Of a stretch of DNA of 64,000 nt, positions 10,584 through 21,056 are shown in pieces (the first letter of the stretch is position 1; every line of letters starts with the position of its first letter). The DNA comes from Takakia lepidozioides. Lineage: Eukaryota; Streptophyta; Takakiopsida; Takakiales; Takakiaceae. The stretch lies in the NCBI GenBank assembly GCA_030704615.1, contig CM060731.1:9798001-9862000 (forward strand). The letters are read 5' to 3'. The notes below the pieces were generated by a model that saw only the letters and a program-made list of their open reading frames with translations, made no database searches and was not told the DNA's origin. Position numbers and translations under genes: made by a program.

Positions 10584-13500
10584 ATGGGGAGTGAGGTGTA
10601 ATGCTCCAATATTTCCTGTGAGGTACCTGGTCGATGGGGTGAGATAGTTGTTGTTGGGTTAATGTCAGACGGGCGAATGATGTCAATCCACATACGTCAA
10701 GCCATCTTGCAGGATGCCTGGTTCTCTCTGGAGTGTCTAGACGATAATTTTGACCCCCATGGTCGAGTATTGCAATTCTCATGGTGCATTTGTTGAAATC
10801 ACCTTAGATTATTTTTTGGCTTTTAGCCCAAGGTAGACTGTTGTGATGTCTTTCAACCCCAATATGGAATCTGGAAACTTAATCTCAAGCTACTCATGCA
10901 TCACTGCTTTGTCCTTCAATCATGTAACGCTTCTGCTCTCATGCTCTATATCGTGAGTTAGTGTAATGATGCAGATTTCAAGCACAAGAACACCAAGAAT
11001 GCATTGGATTGAAAGCTACCAAAAACCTGCAGGGTTAAATATGTCAACTGAAGAAGCTGGATGCAGCTCACGGTAAGTCTCATTGTACCGGAGGTGATAA
11101 AGGCGGGACTGTGTGGTTTTTGGTCCTGTTTGTCCCTACCTTCTTGCTGCTTTGTAGATTTCTACGTGGAGTTCCTGGACGTAACATGCACATAACTTTT
11201 ACTTATGGTGCCTGGTCTGCTGGATCTCTCTGGTGGATCTGATTGTTTTCGACATGTTAATGCTCCCGGGGTTGCAGGCAGATTTTTAAAACGCCAGTAC
11301 ACAGAGCTGGAGAGGCTTTGTAATGACTGTTTTGCAACCCCAATCAATTGGGTATAGTAGATGAAATAAGGTGAATGTTTGTTGTGTGAATGTCTGTTAT
11401 GTGATGAGCAGACTACAAGATGTATGGTACTCCCCATTCTCTCTTACCCATCTCTTTTCTACATGTTGTTACCTCTCCAAATTTATTTGTCCTTTTGTAT
11501 TCCTTGGACTGCAATCGCATGAGTTATATCCGCTAGTGGGCTAGTGGGCTAGTGGGGCAGTGTTGGATGAATGTACTCCCTAGATGAGGGCAAAGCCAAC
11601 ATGAAGTGCCTTACATTGACTGTGGGCGAGGACAGGAAGAAATTACAGGTCTTCTCTTAGGGCCTTTCTCTTAGGGCCACACCACAGGAGCGGCAATGAG
11701 CTCCAATGATGTGGAAGTCCGTGGCTAGGATTGTAGCATAGTGATGTTATGGAGAGTAGGCCAATGTCAGCAAAAACAAAACAACGCAACCACATGAGAG
11801 GCAGTTGGGCATGGGAACAGAAGCAAAAGTGAATGAGGAAATGAGCTCCACGTCGGGGAGGCGCAGTATAACGATAAAGAAGTTCCTTAACGTTTCGGAT
11901 TTCCAGGCAATAGCCCCTGGAAACCCTACTTCCGCGAAGTGGCTCCACATAAGCATCACATCACATTGCTTTGTCGTTGCCGTCCCTCGCGTGTGGTAAG
12001 TGAGGTGTCAGTTTACGATCCATCGACCAATCAGCAAGCTCTGTTTGTTTCCACTGCCGCTCATGTGGTAGCGCCCTTAACATGTGAGAGGGTCCAGTCT
12101 AATTGGCAGTGCAACCACAACAGCACGTCTAATACCTACGGTGAAGGGCTTGAGTAGTAGTGCCATTACAAACAACGTGCTTCCTAACATGATGTCAATA
12201 TGCACATACCAACAGTCAATTTCTGGGTTGTTTCTTTGTGTACACAAGCAGTATGAGAATTTTGGCCTACTTTCCACACTTTTGTGATTTGACACTATGT
12301 GCACCTATTATTTTCCGATCCATGTCTCTCGTGGTAGTGTCGCACATCCGAATGAGATGTGGGACGTTTGTGGTTAACTCCTACGAAACTAATACATCGT
12401 TTTCTCATAACCCTATCAGTAACGTCGGAACGTTGGAACATTACAAATATAAACAGTGAGACCATTTATATTACGATGACAAGTGCCAGGATCGAGCATA
12501 TGCAATGTAGTATTTACAATGGGATTTTATTTATTGCATGCACGATCAAAATTGAGTTCTGTCTTCACAAATGAACCATAGTACCGTCGCAAATCTAATA
12601 TCTACGAGACTGTGGTCTACTCCGTCCTATATACATGTCCCGAGGCTTAGGCCAATAGAATGGCTTGCCCATGAACCGACGTACTACGTGGGCTAATGTA
12701 ACTCTCTCCCTCTTGTTGTTGTCATACAACCTTTGTAACCTAGACTCCTCATTTTTGTCACTTAGCAAACATTTATTAAATGAAACCCAAAAGTGTGATT
12801 GGTCACTGATAGGGCTCAAGATTCACACAAGTATTCTGATTGGCTTAGCTCTGAAACCTCTGGAAACCTACAAACTTTGTGTAAACTTCATGAGATCAAG
12901 TCATACTTCCAAGTCTGTTAGGATGATTGGATGTAGGGCATCTCATAAATTCGACCTTGGGATAAAAATGATGAAAAGCCACTGTTAGGATGATTGGATA
13001 TAGGGCATCTCATAAATTCGACCTTGGGATTAAAATGATGAAAAGCCACAGTTAGGATTTCACCATCGGTAGATGAATTATCGTAGGGCTTTCTACAGCC
13101 CAAGGTGAAGGCCCGAAAATCCAGGAATGCATCCCTTGTCTAAAAAAATGCCAAAAATTAAAAAAGCATTTTCATGCATAAGAAAATGGTCAAAATCTTC
13201 AGGACAATTATATTTTTACCAAGCATTGGAAGCAAAATAAATCTGAGGGGCACATTACGCATCACCATAATGTACTTCGGTGGAACTGATAGGGATCTTC
13301 CGCTGGCAGAATGTACCCCCATGGGTTTTGCTTTTTAAGGGCACTATATATACAAAGAATTTTTTTTGGCAATTCTTTAATCCTTAAGGGCCCGCCACTG
13401 GGCAAATTTCACCCCAAAATAGTGACCTCTGGCGAGTTCATTAAGGCTACACACCTACCTTGTTATATCCAAAAAAATGAACCTTACCAAATTCGCCTTG

Positions 13501-14194
13501 GCTACCATGTACATCCACTCAACGAATTACGGAGAAATTCATCGTATATCACAAAGAGAGATTTTAATGTTTTAGTGTGGGATTTTTTGGTTTTTGGATT
13601 TTGCGAAGTATGAATGTTGAGCTTTGACCAAGCTATTTGAGTCAGCGTAGCTATAACGTGAGCCTAGCCCCGTGAGCCCTGTGACTCGTAAGCTGTCCCC
13701 ACTAAGCGTGAGCGCAGGGCGGTAAAGCAGGAGAATGAGACCCTATAGCCAAGGGGAAGATGAGGAGGGCTTATGACTATAGAAAATTGAGTAGTATGAG
13801 CAGAAACAAATATTCCAAAGCCATGTAATGGCTTCCACAAATTGCCAATAAAAGGCTAGACATACAAAAAAAAGACAGAATTGGAGCATGCAATGACTTC
13901 AAAGAGATGAACAAGCATACCATAATTTAATTTGCATTGAAGCTACACAAAATGGGCCCGATTAAAGACATACTGAAATGTTCTAGTGTAGTATAGTTGC
14001 ATTCAACATCAATGATAGCTAGTAATCTCCATAAGCTGTAGGGACATACTCTCAAAGATCACATACACTACTAATCAAATATGTTTATGAGCTATCACGC
14101 TGTAGAAGAGTATGAAATTTGCCAAAACCAAGCGTGGGCTGGTGAATAAACTGGTATCTTCTGGAGTCACAATACATCATGTGCAGATGTATGT
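10584..14194. other. intergenic region, no supported gene
   Basis: No ORF here has recognisable motifs. It holds the 3' flank of the transporter gene, a 67-bp tandem duplication at 12917-13050, and AT-rich sequence. The ORFs of 60-107 codons on both strands overlap and look random. Confidence 0.4.
12917..13050. repeat. 67-bp tandem duplication
   Basis: Two adjacent copies, 12917-12983 and 12984-13050, differ at only about three positions, followed by the first bases (GTTAGGA) of a third. The duplication is recent and non-coding. Confidence 0.85.
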
Positions 14195-14854
14195 ACTATG
14201 TAATATAGATGTTTATAGAGGACCACTTCCATATTTTCCCAAGGTTGCCCTCACGCATACTCACGAAATCTGGACAAGTGCAATCTGAAAAATTGCCCAC
14301 CATAATTTGATATGCCCTGTCATGAAGAACAGAATCACCAGAAGTGAGCATTGTGTACACCTGACCATAGCCAGGGAGAAGAACTTCCATGATATCTGTC
14401 ACATGCGTTTGGAGAATTCTTGCTGACATCACCTTACAGTTGTGATCTGGACCAAGAGAGACACAGTGCACTGTTTCTCGTGGGGTGCGGATCGACCCGG
14501 CAGGAGGCACTCTACCAACAAAAAAGAAAGTAGAGAGCCTATGTCAGGTGTAGGTAACACTGAAGAATGTGCAAGTTGAAAATCAGCGTCTTCTAATATG
14601 ATAGTCATGTGTGATGAAATAGAGGTTCCCGCCTTCACTGGCCCAATGTTAGGTGGGGGCGGCTGAGTCACGCATAGTTCTATTGACACATCGAGCAACA
14701 TCATCAAGGCAGAATCCGATTTTTGAACCTTGGACTCATTTGTTAATCCATAGGGTCGAAATAACCTTATGAACGTAGGAGCTGGAGTGTCACTAGAGCC
14801 TTTGGCTATCTTTGAGGTACACTTGACAAAAATATTTCCCGGATTGTTGTACAT
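14195..14854 (-). pseudogene. decayed SWIM zinc-finger protein fragment
   Basis: Two minus-strand frames (14854-14429 and 14510-14196) appear to be parts of one gene. The second ends in YQIMVGNFSDCTCPDF, the usual start of a SWIM zinc finger (C-x-C). The expected downstream C-x-H half is absent in that frame, but one base away the sequence reads YKHLYYIV. This looks like the normal CKHLYY motif with Cys changed to Tyr and a frameshift in between. SWIM domains of this kind occur in MULE-type transposases and in plant proteins derived from them. This copy is inferred to be dead. Confidence 0.45.
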
Positions 14855-14907
14855 CCTACATTGAAAATAAGGTCAAAGATTGAAGTGGACAATTTGAGAG
14901 TATACTA

Positions 14908-15303
14908 TTGCAGAAACCAAGTGTGTCCAAAATTCAATGGAGAGTTCTCCCCGGTACATATCGTGTTTTTGGAGTTCTTAAAAGACAATACGGTGTGTCG
15001 TTGTTAACACGAGGCACAGCTGTCTCTGTCGTTTATGACAAACGACATGTGGTTGTTAAACAAGAATTAAGCATTTCCACCATGTTTGTCACCCTGTCGG
15101 AGTCTAATTCGGATGAGGACGTCTCGGAGATTCCAGCTCCGAATAAAAATCATGTTTTGGAAGAGGTTAATGTGGAGGAGATCACATGTGTCGTTCCAAA
15201 GTTGAAGGCTTTGGGGGGATTCATGGATGCAACAGTGAGATGCGAGACATTGTGTGGAATTGTTTCAAATATAACGAGTTTAATTTCTCCCGATGGCCTT
15301 TGA
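14908..15303 (+). CDS. hypothetical ORF, 131 codons
   Basis: An open frame from ATG at 14908, divergent from the SWIM remnant. The product is mixed, with an acidic middle (SESNSDEDVSE), and has no motif I recognise. It may be an exon or a transposon remnant. I cannot assign a role. Confidence 0.2.
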   Translation: MQKPSVSKIQWRVLPGTYRVFGVLKRQYGVSLLTRGTAVSVVYDKRHVVVKQELSISTMFVTLSESNSDEDVSEIPAPNKNHVLEEVNVEEITCVVPKLKALGGFMDATVRCETLCGIVSNITSLISPDGL

Positions 15304-16207
15304 CAGTGATATTCTCTTGGAACTAAACCCACTCACGATCTTCTAGGGGACACAGGGCCCACCCCTGAAAAGGGGCAGTAGCCGCGAGGCGAAGTTGCTC
15401 TTAGTTACGCCGGCTTCGGCTGAAGTCTTCTCTCTTCTAGGGGCCTTGCTGGTCTTTTGTAAGAAATGGACAAGAAGCATGATGGGCACCCTTGGTGCAA
15501 ATCAACAAAAAATTCCAAAATTAAATTTCGGAGGACAATTTACATTGGCCACCTTTGGTACTTGAATTCAGCTTGCCCACATTTGAGGTTCAACACTGTT
15601 CCGGATGAGAGTCTATGGGAAGGTATATCGGACAATCCGTCAAACCTGGGGTGATCCTCGGGGAATCCACTCCCTATATAGTTGAAGGAATCACGTGCGA
15701 TAAAGAGGTATTTTCTATGAGAGTTTTTTTTTTTTCATCTATCCTATAATTATTTAATTTTATAATATGCACAATTATCTGGCAGGCAATTTGTTTTAAT
15801 TTGATTGTAATCATAAAATATTTGATACCCTATATTATCATAAAAATAAAACAATTTTTTTTTAGAGTGCAAAAAATTTTAATATTTATTTTGATACAAA
15901 CTCATTGAGAGCTTCAGCATCAACACCATTTAAGGTGTAAACATTCTGAACTTTGTCATATGTCATAGTTACTGAACTGAATGGAGTCTATGTCTATCCC
16001 TTTATTATCACTAACATCATATCTAACTTTATGGTGTTATTTTGATTTGGAGAAGTAATTTAAGTGCACCATGATTGTTGTTGCTGGTTTGTTTAGGAGA
16101 TCAATTGGCTGCCGAGATATCCCCCACCTAGTCCCCACCTTTTGTATTCTACCTATCCACCATGAATCCTCGTCTACACCAACAACAGCTATTGATGTTG
16201 ACTCACC
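15304..16207. other. AT-rich intergenic DNA
   Basis: I see no gene. Around 15720-15900 the sequence is strongly AT-rich with T and A runs. It forms the left flank of the first hAT element. Confidence 0.4.
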
Positions 16208-17026
16208 GTTCCAACCAGTGTTGGGCGGTTCTTGCATTTGTGAAGGAACCCGGTTCCGGTTCCACAATTATTTCAAGAGACGGTTCCGGATCCGGTTCCG
16301 GATCCAACTTTTAAACATGGGGGCGGTTCCGGTTACCGGTTAGTTGCTGATAAAAACCACCGGTTCCAGGTTAGGTTCCGGTTCTATTCTAAATATATAT
16401 TTGTTTAATTTAATTTAATTTAAAATATTTTATCGGCCCGGGAGATTAAATAGCAGTGTATTCACATATTTGAACTAAAATCTAACGATTTTATTAGTTT
16501 TCACTAACACAAAAAAAAACAAACAATAATACTCCAAATAAACTGGTAGAAGAAAATGGGTAAAATTTTATGGGTTGAAATTTCTATTAAGCTATCTGGC
16601 AGGTATTGGCATCTTCTAACATTTTGATTAATGAACTTAGCCAGGATATCATGGAGCTGGAGATTGAACCCAAGATCTCATGGCGCTAAAGCATTGAACA
16701 TAGAATTTCATGGCCTTCAAGCATGGAACCATGATCTCATGGAGCTTGAGAGCATTGAAAGTTTTGGCATGGGGCCACCATCTCTCCAAGGTTATGTCAT
16801 GGGCCCACCGAGGGTTCAAGAACCGGAACCTGTTTTTATCCCCATGCGCCCCGGTTCTCCGATTCTCACACCCAGCAGGAACCGCCGGTTCGGTTTTGCG
16901 CCGATCCCCATTGGCAGGTTCCGGTTCCGGGCAGGTTCTGGAGGAATGGGCCGGTTCCGGTTAACCTGAACCTGAACCGGCGGTTAACCTAGGTCCCGGG
17001 GGTAACCGCCCAACACTGGTTCCAAC
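16208..17026. mobile_element. non-autonomous hAT element (hAT-1) with perfect TIRs and 8-bp TSD
   Basis: The element spans 16216-17018 (803 bp). The left end CAGTGTTGGGCGGTT and the right end AACCGCCCAACACTG are a perfect 15-bp terminal inverted repeat. The 8-bp duplication GTTCCAAC flanks both sides (16208-16215 and 17019-17026). TIRs starting CAGTG and an 8-bp duplication are diagnostic for hAT transposons. Subterminal regions are rich in GGTTCCGG motifs on both sides (16240-16385 and 16815-16985), typical of hAT transposase binding sites. No transposase coding is seen. The perfect duplication suggests a fairly recent insertion. Confidence 0.92.
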
Positions 17027-18534
17027 CCCACTTAACTTTATTTCTTCACAAAGCTGCATTTACAGAGGAGGATTGTGTCGTGGGTCCACTTTTTGAACAA
17101 AATATCTGATCATCTAGGTCCAACGAGTTGTTAATGAAGTCACAATACAAATATACCATAGAATGAATAACACGTATACATCCGTCATACCCCTATATGT
17201 AGTTCTAAAAAATATATAATTGGATCATATATTCATAACCCTATTTTTATTTAAATGTGGTATCCACAAAATAAGGACACCCAATTTTATTTCTAAAAAT
17301 ATTGTAAATTTTACTTTCAAAGAATATATGTTACCCTATATTTTTTTGCACGCCGTTTGGAAAAAATAGCAAGTGACTTCTTGGGGGATGAGCCGACCCT
17401 CCTCCCAACAATACATACGTATGTAGTTCTACAAATTGCCCCCCATCTTGCATTCCTGTATGCTATGTTTGCATGCATTACATCACCTACCGTTGCAAGA
17501 CAATGATCCGGGCCTATATACATTTCAGTTTTCATGAGCATGGATCATTTCTCTGTCTTGAGCTCTCATAATATTCGAAAGCAGGTGAATGCATTGAGAC
17601 TTAACCCTTCAGTGCCTAAGCGACCCATTTTGGGTCGGTTGGGTTTGCTTAACCAACCATAACTTCCTGTGGTTAAGGCTGATTGGGGCTTTTTTGGGCT
17701 CAATCGATAGAAAATCGGGTCCCCCTTCATATGGCATTGACCAATTGGGTCAATGCCTGAAGGGGTATGGGTCTGGACCAATGGGAAGGGGGACAACTTA
17801 GCTTTTTGAGGCCATTCTGACCCCCCTAACCTGCTCAAGTTGCTGACATGGCAACTGCGGTCAGGTTAGGGTGATTGAAAGATAGGGGGGGTGTAGTGTG
17901 TAATTCCGTTGGTTCTCTCAATTTCCCCCTCCGACTCTCTTCTACTCATGCTCCTGGTCTGCTCACCGTTCATGGAAAAACAATCCCCTCGTAGCCAACT
18001 GGTTTGGTCCTGTCCAACTCATCGACCAATCCATTCCCCAAGCCCCTTGATTGCCGGTTGGGGGCATGGCGGCCGGCGTAGGTGTGGGCCTACCTGAAAT
18101 CGACGGCGCTGGAAGCTCCGGCCAACACCATGGGCCCATAGCAGGGTGGGCCGGAGAGAGTGCTGCCGCAATGGCGGTAGGGCTCGCGGCTCAAGAGCCG
18201 GGTAGCCATAGGAGCTCCCAAACCTCGTGCCCTTCTTGACTATGGCTCCAAATATCCTAGGCCTGCAAGCTATAACATAGGTGTTCCATTTGAAGTCTTG
18301 GGCAGGGAATCTAAAGATTTGAGGGCATTGCCTGATTGGCCTTAAAACATTTTGAGGACTTCATATGGATTTTAGGAATTGAACGGCAAAATTGTTTTGT
18401 ACGATTTTATGAAGAGAGATTGGCCTGCCCAGAGAAAATGGCAGATTTTGACCCCCCAATTTGTCACTACAAAGGAGCCCACTTGAGAATATTTCAAAAA
18501 AAACTGAAAATTTTCTGAGAATGTGTGTTATCAG

Positions 18535-19500
18535 GTATGGAGCAGTGTTGGGCGGGTATTACTTTTTTCTGATACCAGCCGGATCCGGGTATTGAAAAGA
18601 AATCAATTTGCAATACCGGCCGGTTCCATAGTATTGAAAGATTCCCTTAATTTTAATACCCGCTGGTTCTCAATAGTAGTATGATTTTCGATTTGTGGAC
18701 GGGTATCAATAGGATGGGTATTCCAATCTAATACCAGCCGGTTATCAACCCGGGTATAAAAAATAAAATAAAAAAACCACTAAATCATTAATATGTATTG
18801 AATTGAGAAGATTCAGTTGATTTCACAAAGAAATTAATTATTCTGTTGCAAAATTATAAATAATAACAACGTTCCAAATTGAAGCAAACTTAGTTAAAAG
18901 AAGACTGATTGCAACCCTCATTGTCAGATAAAGCAGCATCTGCAATGAGGTCCTCATATTCATCAATCAAATTGTCTTCCAACAAAAAGAAATCCTTGAT
19001 CCCGCCCAAAACCACCTTGTAATCCGTCCGCACATTATCCGGCCAATTCTTTAAAATTAGCACCAATTTGTCGAGGTTGTCAATGCCAAGTCGACATCAA
19101 TGCCAAGTCCACATCGCCATAGACTAGTGATGAGTCCAGCAATGCTAGAGATTCGCTCGGTCTCAATTTGCGAACCCACAATCCCCAAAATTGCTCCGGC
19201 AAGGAATTGATGTTCGGAAATTGGCGGGCCCTTGGGCCTGGACATGCCCTCCCTGACATGTGTGCACCCTCTTACCCTGACCCTGACATATGCACCCAAC
19301 CAATTTCCTATTCATACCATGGTATAGTCCTTGTTTTTGCCCATAATACGGGTATGCACCCGGGTATTGCCTTGGCAATACCAGCCGGTCCGGTTATCAA
19401 CCATAGTATTGTAATTGCCAATACCAGCCGGGTCGGTTATTCAATACCCTGGTTGATACCCGGCCAAGACCCTATATACCAGTCCAACACTAGAACGGAG
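18535..19500. mobile_element. hAT deletion derivative (hAT-2), nested in element A
   Basis: It spans 18543-19492 (950 bp). The left end CAGTGTTGGGCGGGTAT pairs with a right end whose reverse complement is TAGTGTTGGACTGGTAT. Flanking 8-mers are GTATGGAG (18535-18542) and GAACGGAG (19493-19500), matching at 6 of 8 positions, so the insertion is older than hAT-1. The termini resemble those of hAT-1. Subterminal GGTATT and CCGGTT motifs recur. The minus strand keeps part of the transposase C-terminus (separate entry). Confidence 0.85.
18885..19235 (-). pseudogene. hAT transposase C-terminal dimerisation domain fragment
   Basis: Minus-strand translation gives SQIETERISSIAGLITSLW at about 19200-19140 and, after a short break near 19100-19060, KNWPDNVRTDYKVVLGG, continuing as an acidic tail to DNEGCNQSS near 18900. 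The ETER.FSIAG...S.R segment followed by KNWP is the hATC dimerisation region of Ac-like transposases. The break coincides with a local duplication of a CAATGCCAAGTC-containing segment. Only this last part of the transposase survives, so the element is non-autonomous. Confidence 0.75.
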
Positions 19501-19793
19501 CAACATTCTTGAGACTCTAAAAAACTGCCCAAATACGAGCAAAAAACTGCTTTTTTTGGCACCTATTTCTTAGTGAAGAGTTTTTCTTGTCCTCACTCTA
19601 CACTTTCTTCAGATCTGGCAGTTGGATTTCGATGAAACTTTTTGTGGTAGGAGATGGGGTAGGTGGGAAGTATTTCCAACTGTCAGTTTTACAGGGACAC
19701 AAAGAATCAGAGAATCTCCAGATTAAAAAGTTTTTGTGGGCCAGGGTCAAGTTTTTCCACCAAAGGGTGAAAATGAGTTCAGGCACTTAAGGG

Positions 19794-20633
19794 TTAACCC
19801 TTAACTTCCTACGCAACCGGTTTCAGGTTGCGCTGTTTGAATGAACCATCCTAACTTTTTGCAGATGAAGTTTTTATACATTCATTCTTTCTGGGTTTAT
19901 AACGCATGAGGTGGCCCACCTGCTCCAATTTATTGCATGCCATTTGAAGCAAGCATGCAACCTCCAAATTGTTTTCAAGGGACATGGGTCAAAAAAAAAT
20001 TGGGTGGAAGGGAATGGAAGGGAATTGACTGGAAACGTGAAGCCCCCTCATTGGGTCATTGAAACATATTAAACCAAGGATGCCAAAACTGTTTGATGCT
20101 ACTCGACCTATTTGAAATTCGGTTATTACCAATAGATCCTATTGAAAATGAACCTAATGCTTATGGGTATTGTAAGAAAACCCCTCACCAAAGGGATTTG
20201 TGTAATTATGGTTTTTGGGACAGGCTTGAGGGGTGAATATGTTGACCCTCACCAAAACACATACAAAACAGCCTTTTCAGTAAAATGTTGGTTTGATATG
20301 AAATTTGGCATGCACTTTGAATTTGTATTACACATTATGTAAACTTGGGGTAGCCCCTTTTGGAAATTTCGAAAAGCCCCTTAACATGCTTGGTAAAGCA
20401 AATAAAAGGATTTTTTCAAACCCAAAAAACAGAAAATGTCTCAAATATAATCTCTCAAACTCGACAAAAAAAATTCCTAAAATTTGGGGAGATGGTGTAA
20501 AAGCCAAGTAGGCATGTATGTGTACAGACAATTTTTGTGGATGAATGCTGGTAGATGGGTAGCCCCCTGTTAGTTCCAAGGGGTAGTAATTTTTGGTAGG
20601 AAAAAATTCACCTTGTAGGAAGTTAAGGGTTAA
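19794..20633. mobile_element. TTAA-flanked element B (piggyBac-like MITE)
   Basis: The body, 19798-20629 (832 bp), starts CCCTTAACTTCCTAC and ends with its perfect 15-bp inverse GTAGGAAGTTAAGGG, flanked by TTAA at 19794-19797 and 20630-20633. The left TTAA is the same four bases that form the right flank of element A, so B entered the TTAA at A's end or the reverse. A palindrome, GCAACCGGTTTCAGGTTGC, lies just inside the left end. No coding sequence is seen. Confidence 0.75.
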
Positions 20634-21056
20634 ACATAGTGACTAATAGATGTTCCCTTGAGGGTGGGTGCCAAGATAATAAAACCTACACCTAATTTGG
20701 ACAAGCAGAATAATGGTGAAGGTCAGGAAACAAAAATGTGGAAAATCATTATGAGAGACCATTTGTGAAGTCAATACTACCTATGGGAAAATTCATTTTT
20801 GGTCAGCCCTTGACGCCTGCTTAGCAGTGTCCAATTGGGTGCAAAGAACTTAAGTGACTGTAGAGATTGTCCCCTTGGACAAAACAAGTGGAAAGGAGGA
20901 AAGAATATACCCACATCTGAAGTGACAGCATCTTTCCAAAGTATCTCAATGTCTCGAGCCGGGCCAGCATTGGGCTGTAGCCAAAATGGGAGACCGCACT
21001 TCTTAAAACTGCCTCCACATCATTGGCAGTCACAGACATTCTTCAAAACACTGCAC
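20634..21056. other. 3' flank of the zinc-finger/DDT gene
   Basis: No gene seen. This is probably the 3' untranslated and downstream region of the minus-strand gene that ends at 21057. Confidence 0.35.

Larger units (their letters stand above)
17601..19797. mobile_element. TTAA-flanked element A (piggyBac-like), containing a nested hAT
   Basis: TTAA at 17601-17604 and at 19794-19797 flank a body that starts CCCTTCAGTGCCTAAG and ends TTCAGGCACTTAAGGG. As inverted repeats, 13 of 16 bases agree. A TTAA target with CCCT termini is the signature of piggyBac-type elements, although no transposase is present, so the assignment is by ends only. Without the nested hAT (18543-19492) the body is about 1.2 kb. 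Just inside the left TIR lies a palindrome, CGACCCATTTTGGGTCG. Interior ORFs (for example at 17909-18239) show no motifs. Confidence 0.7.
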
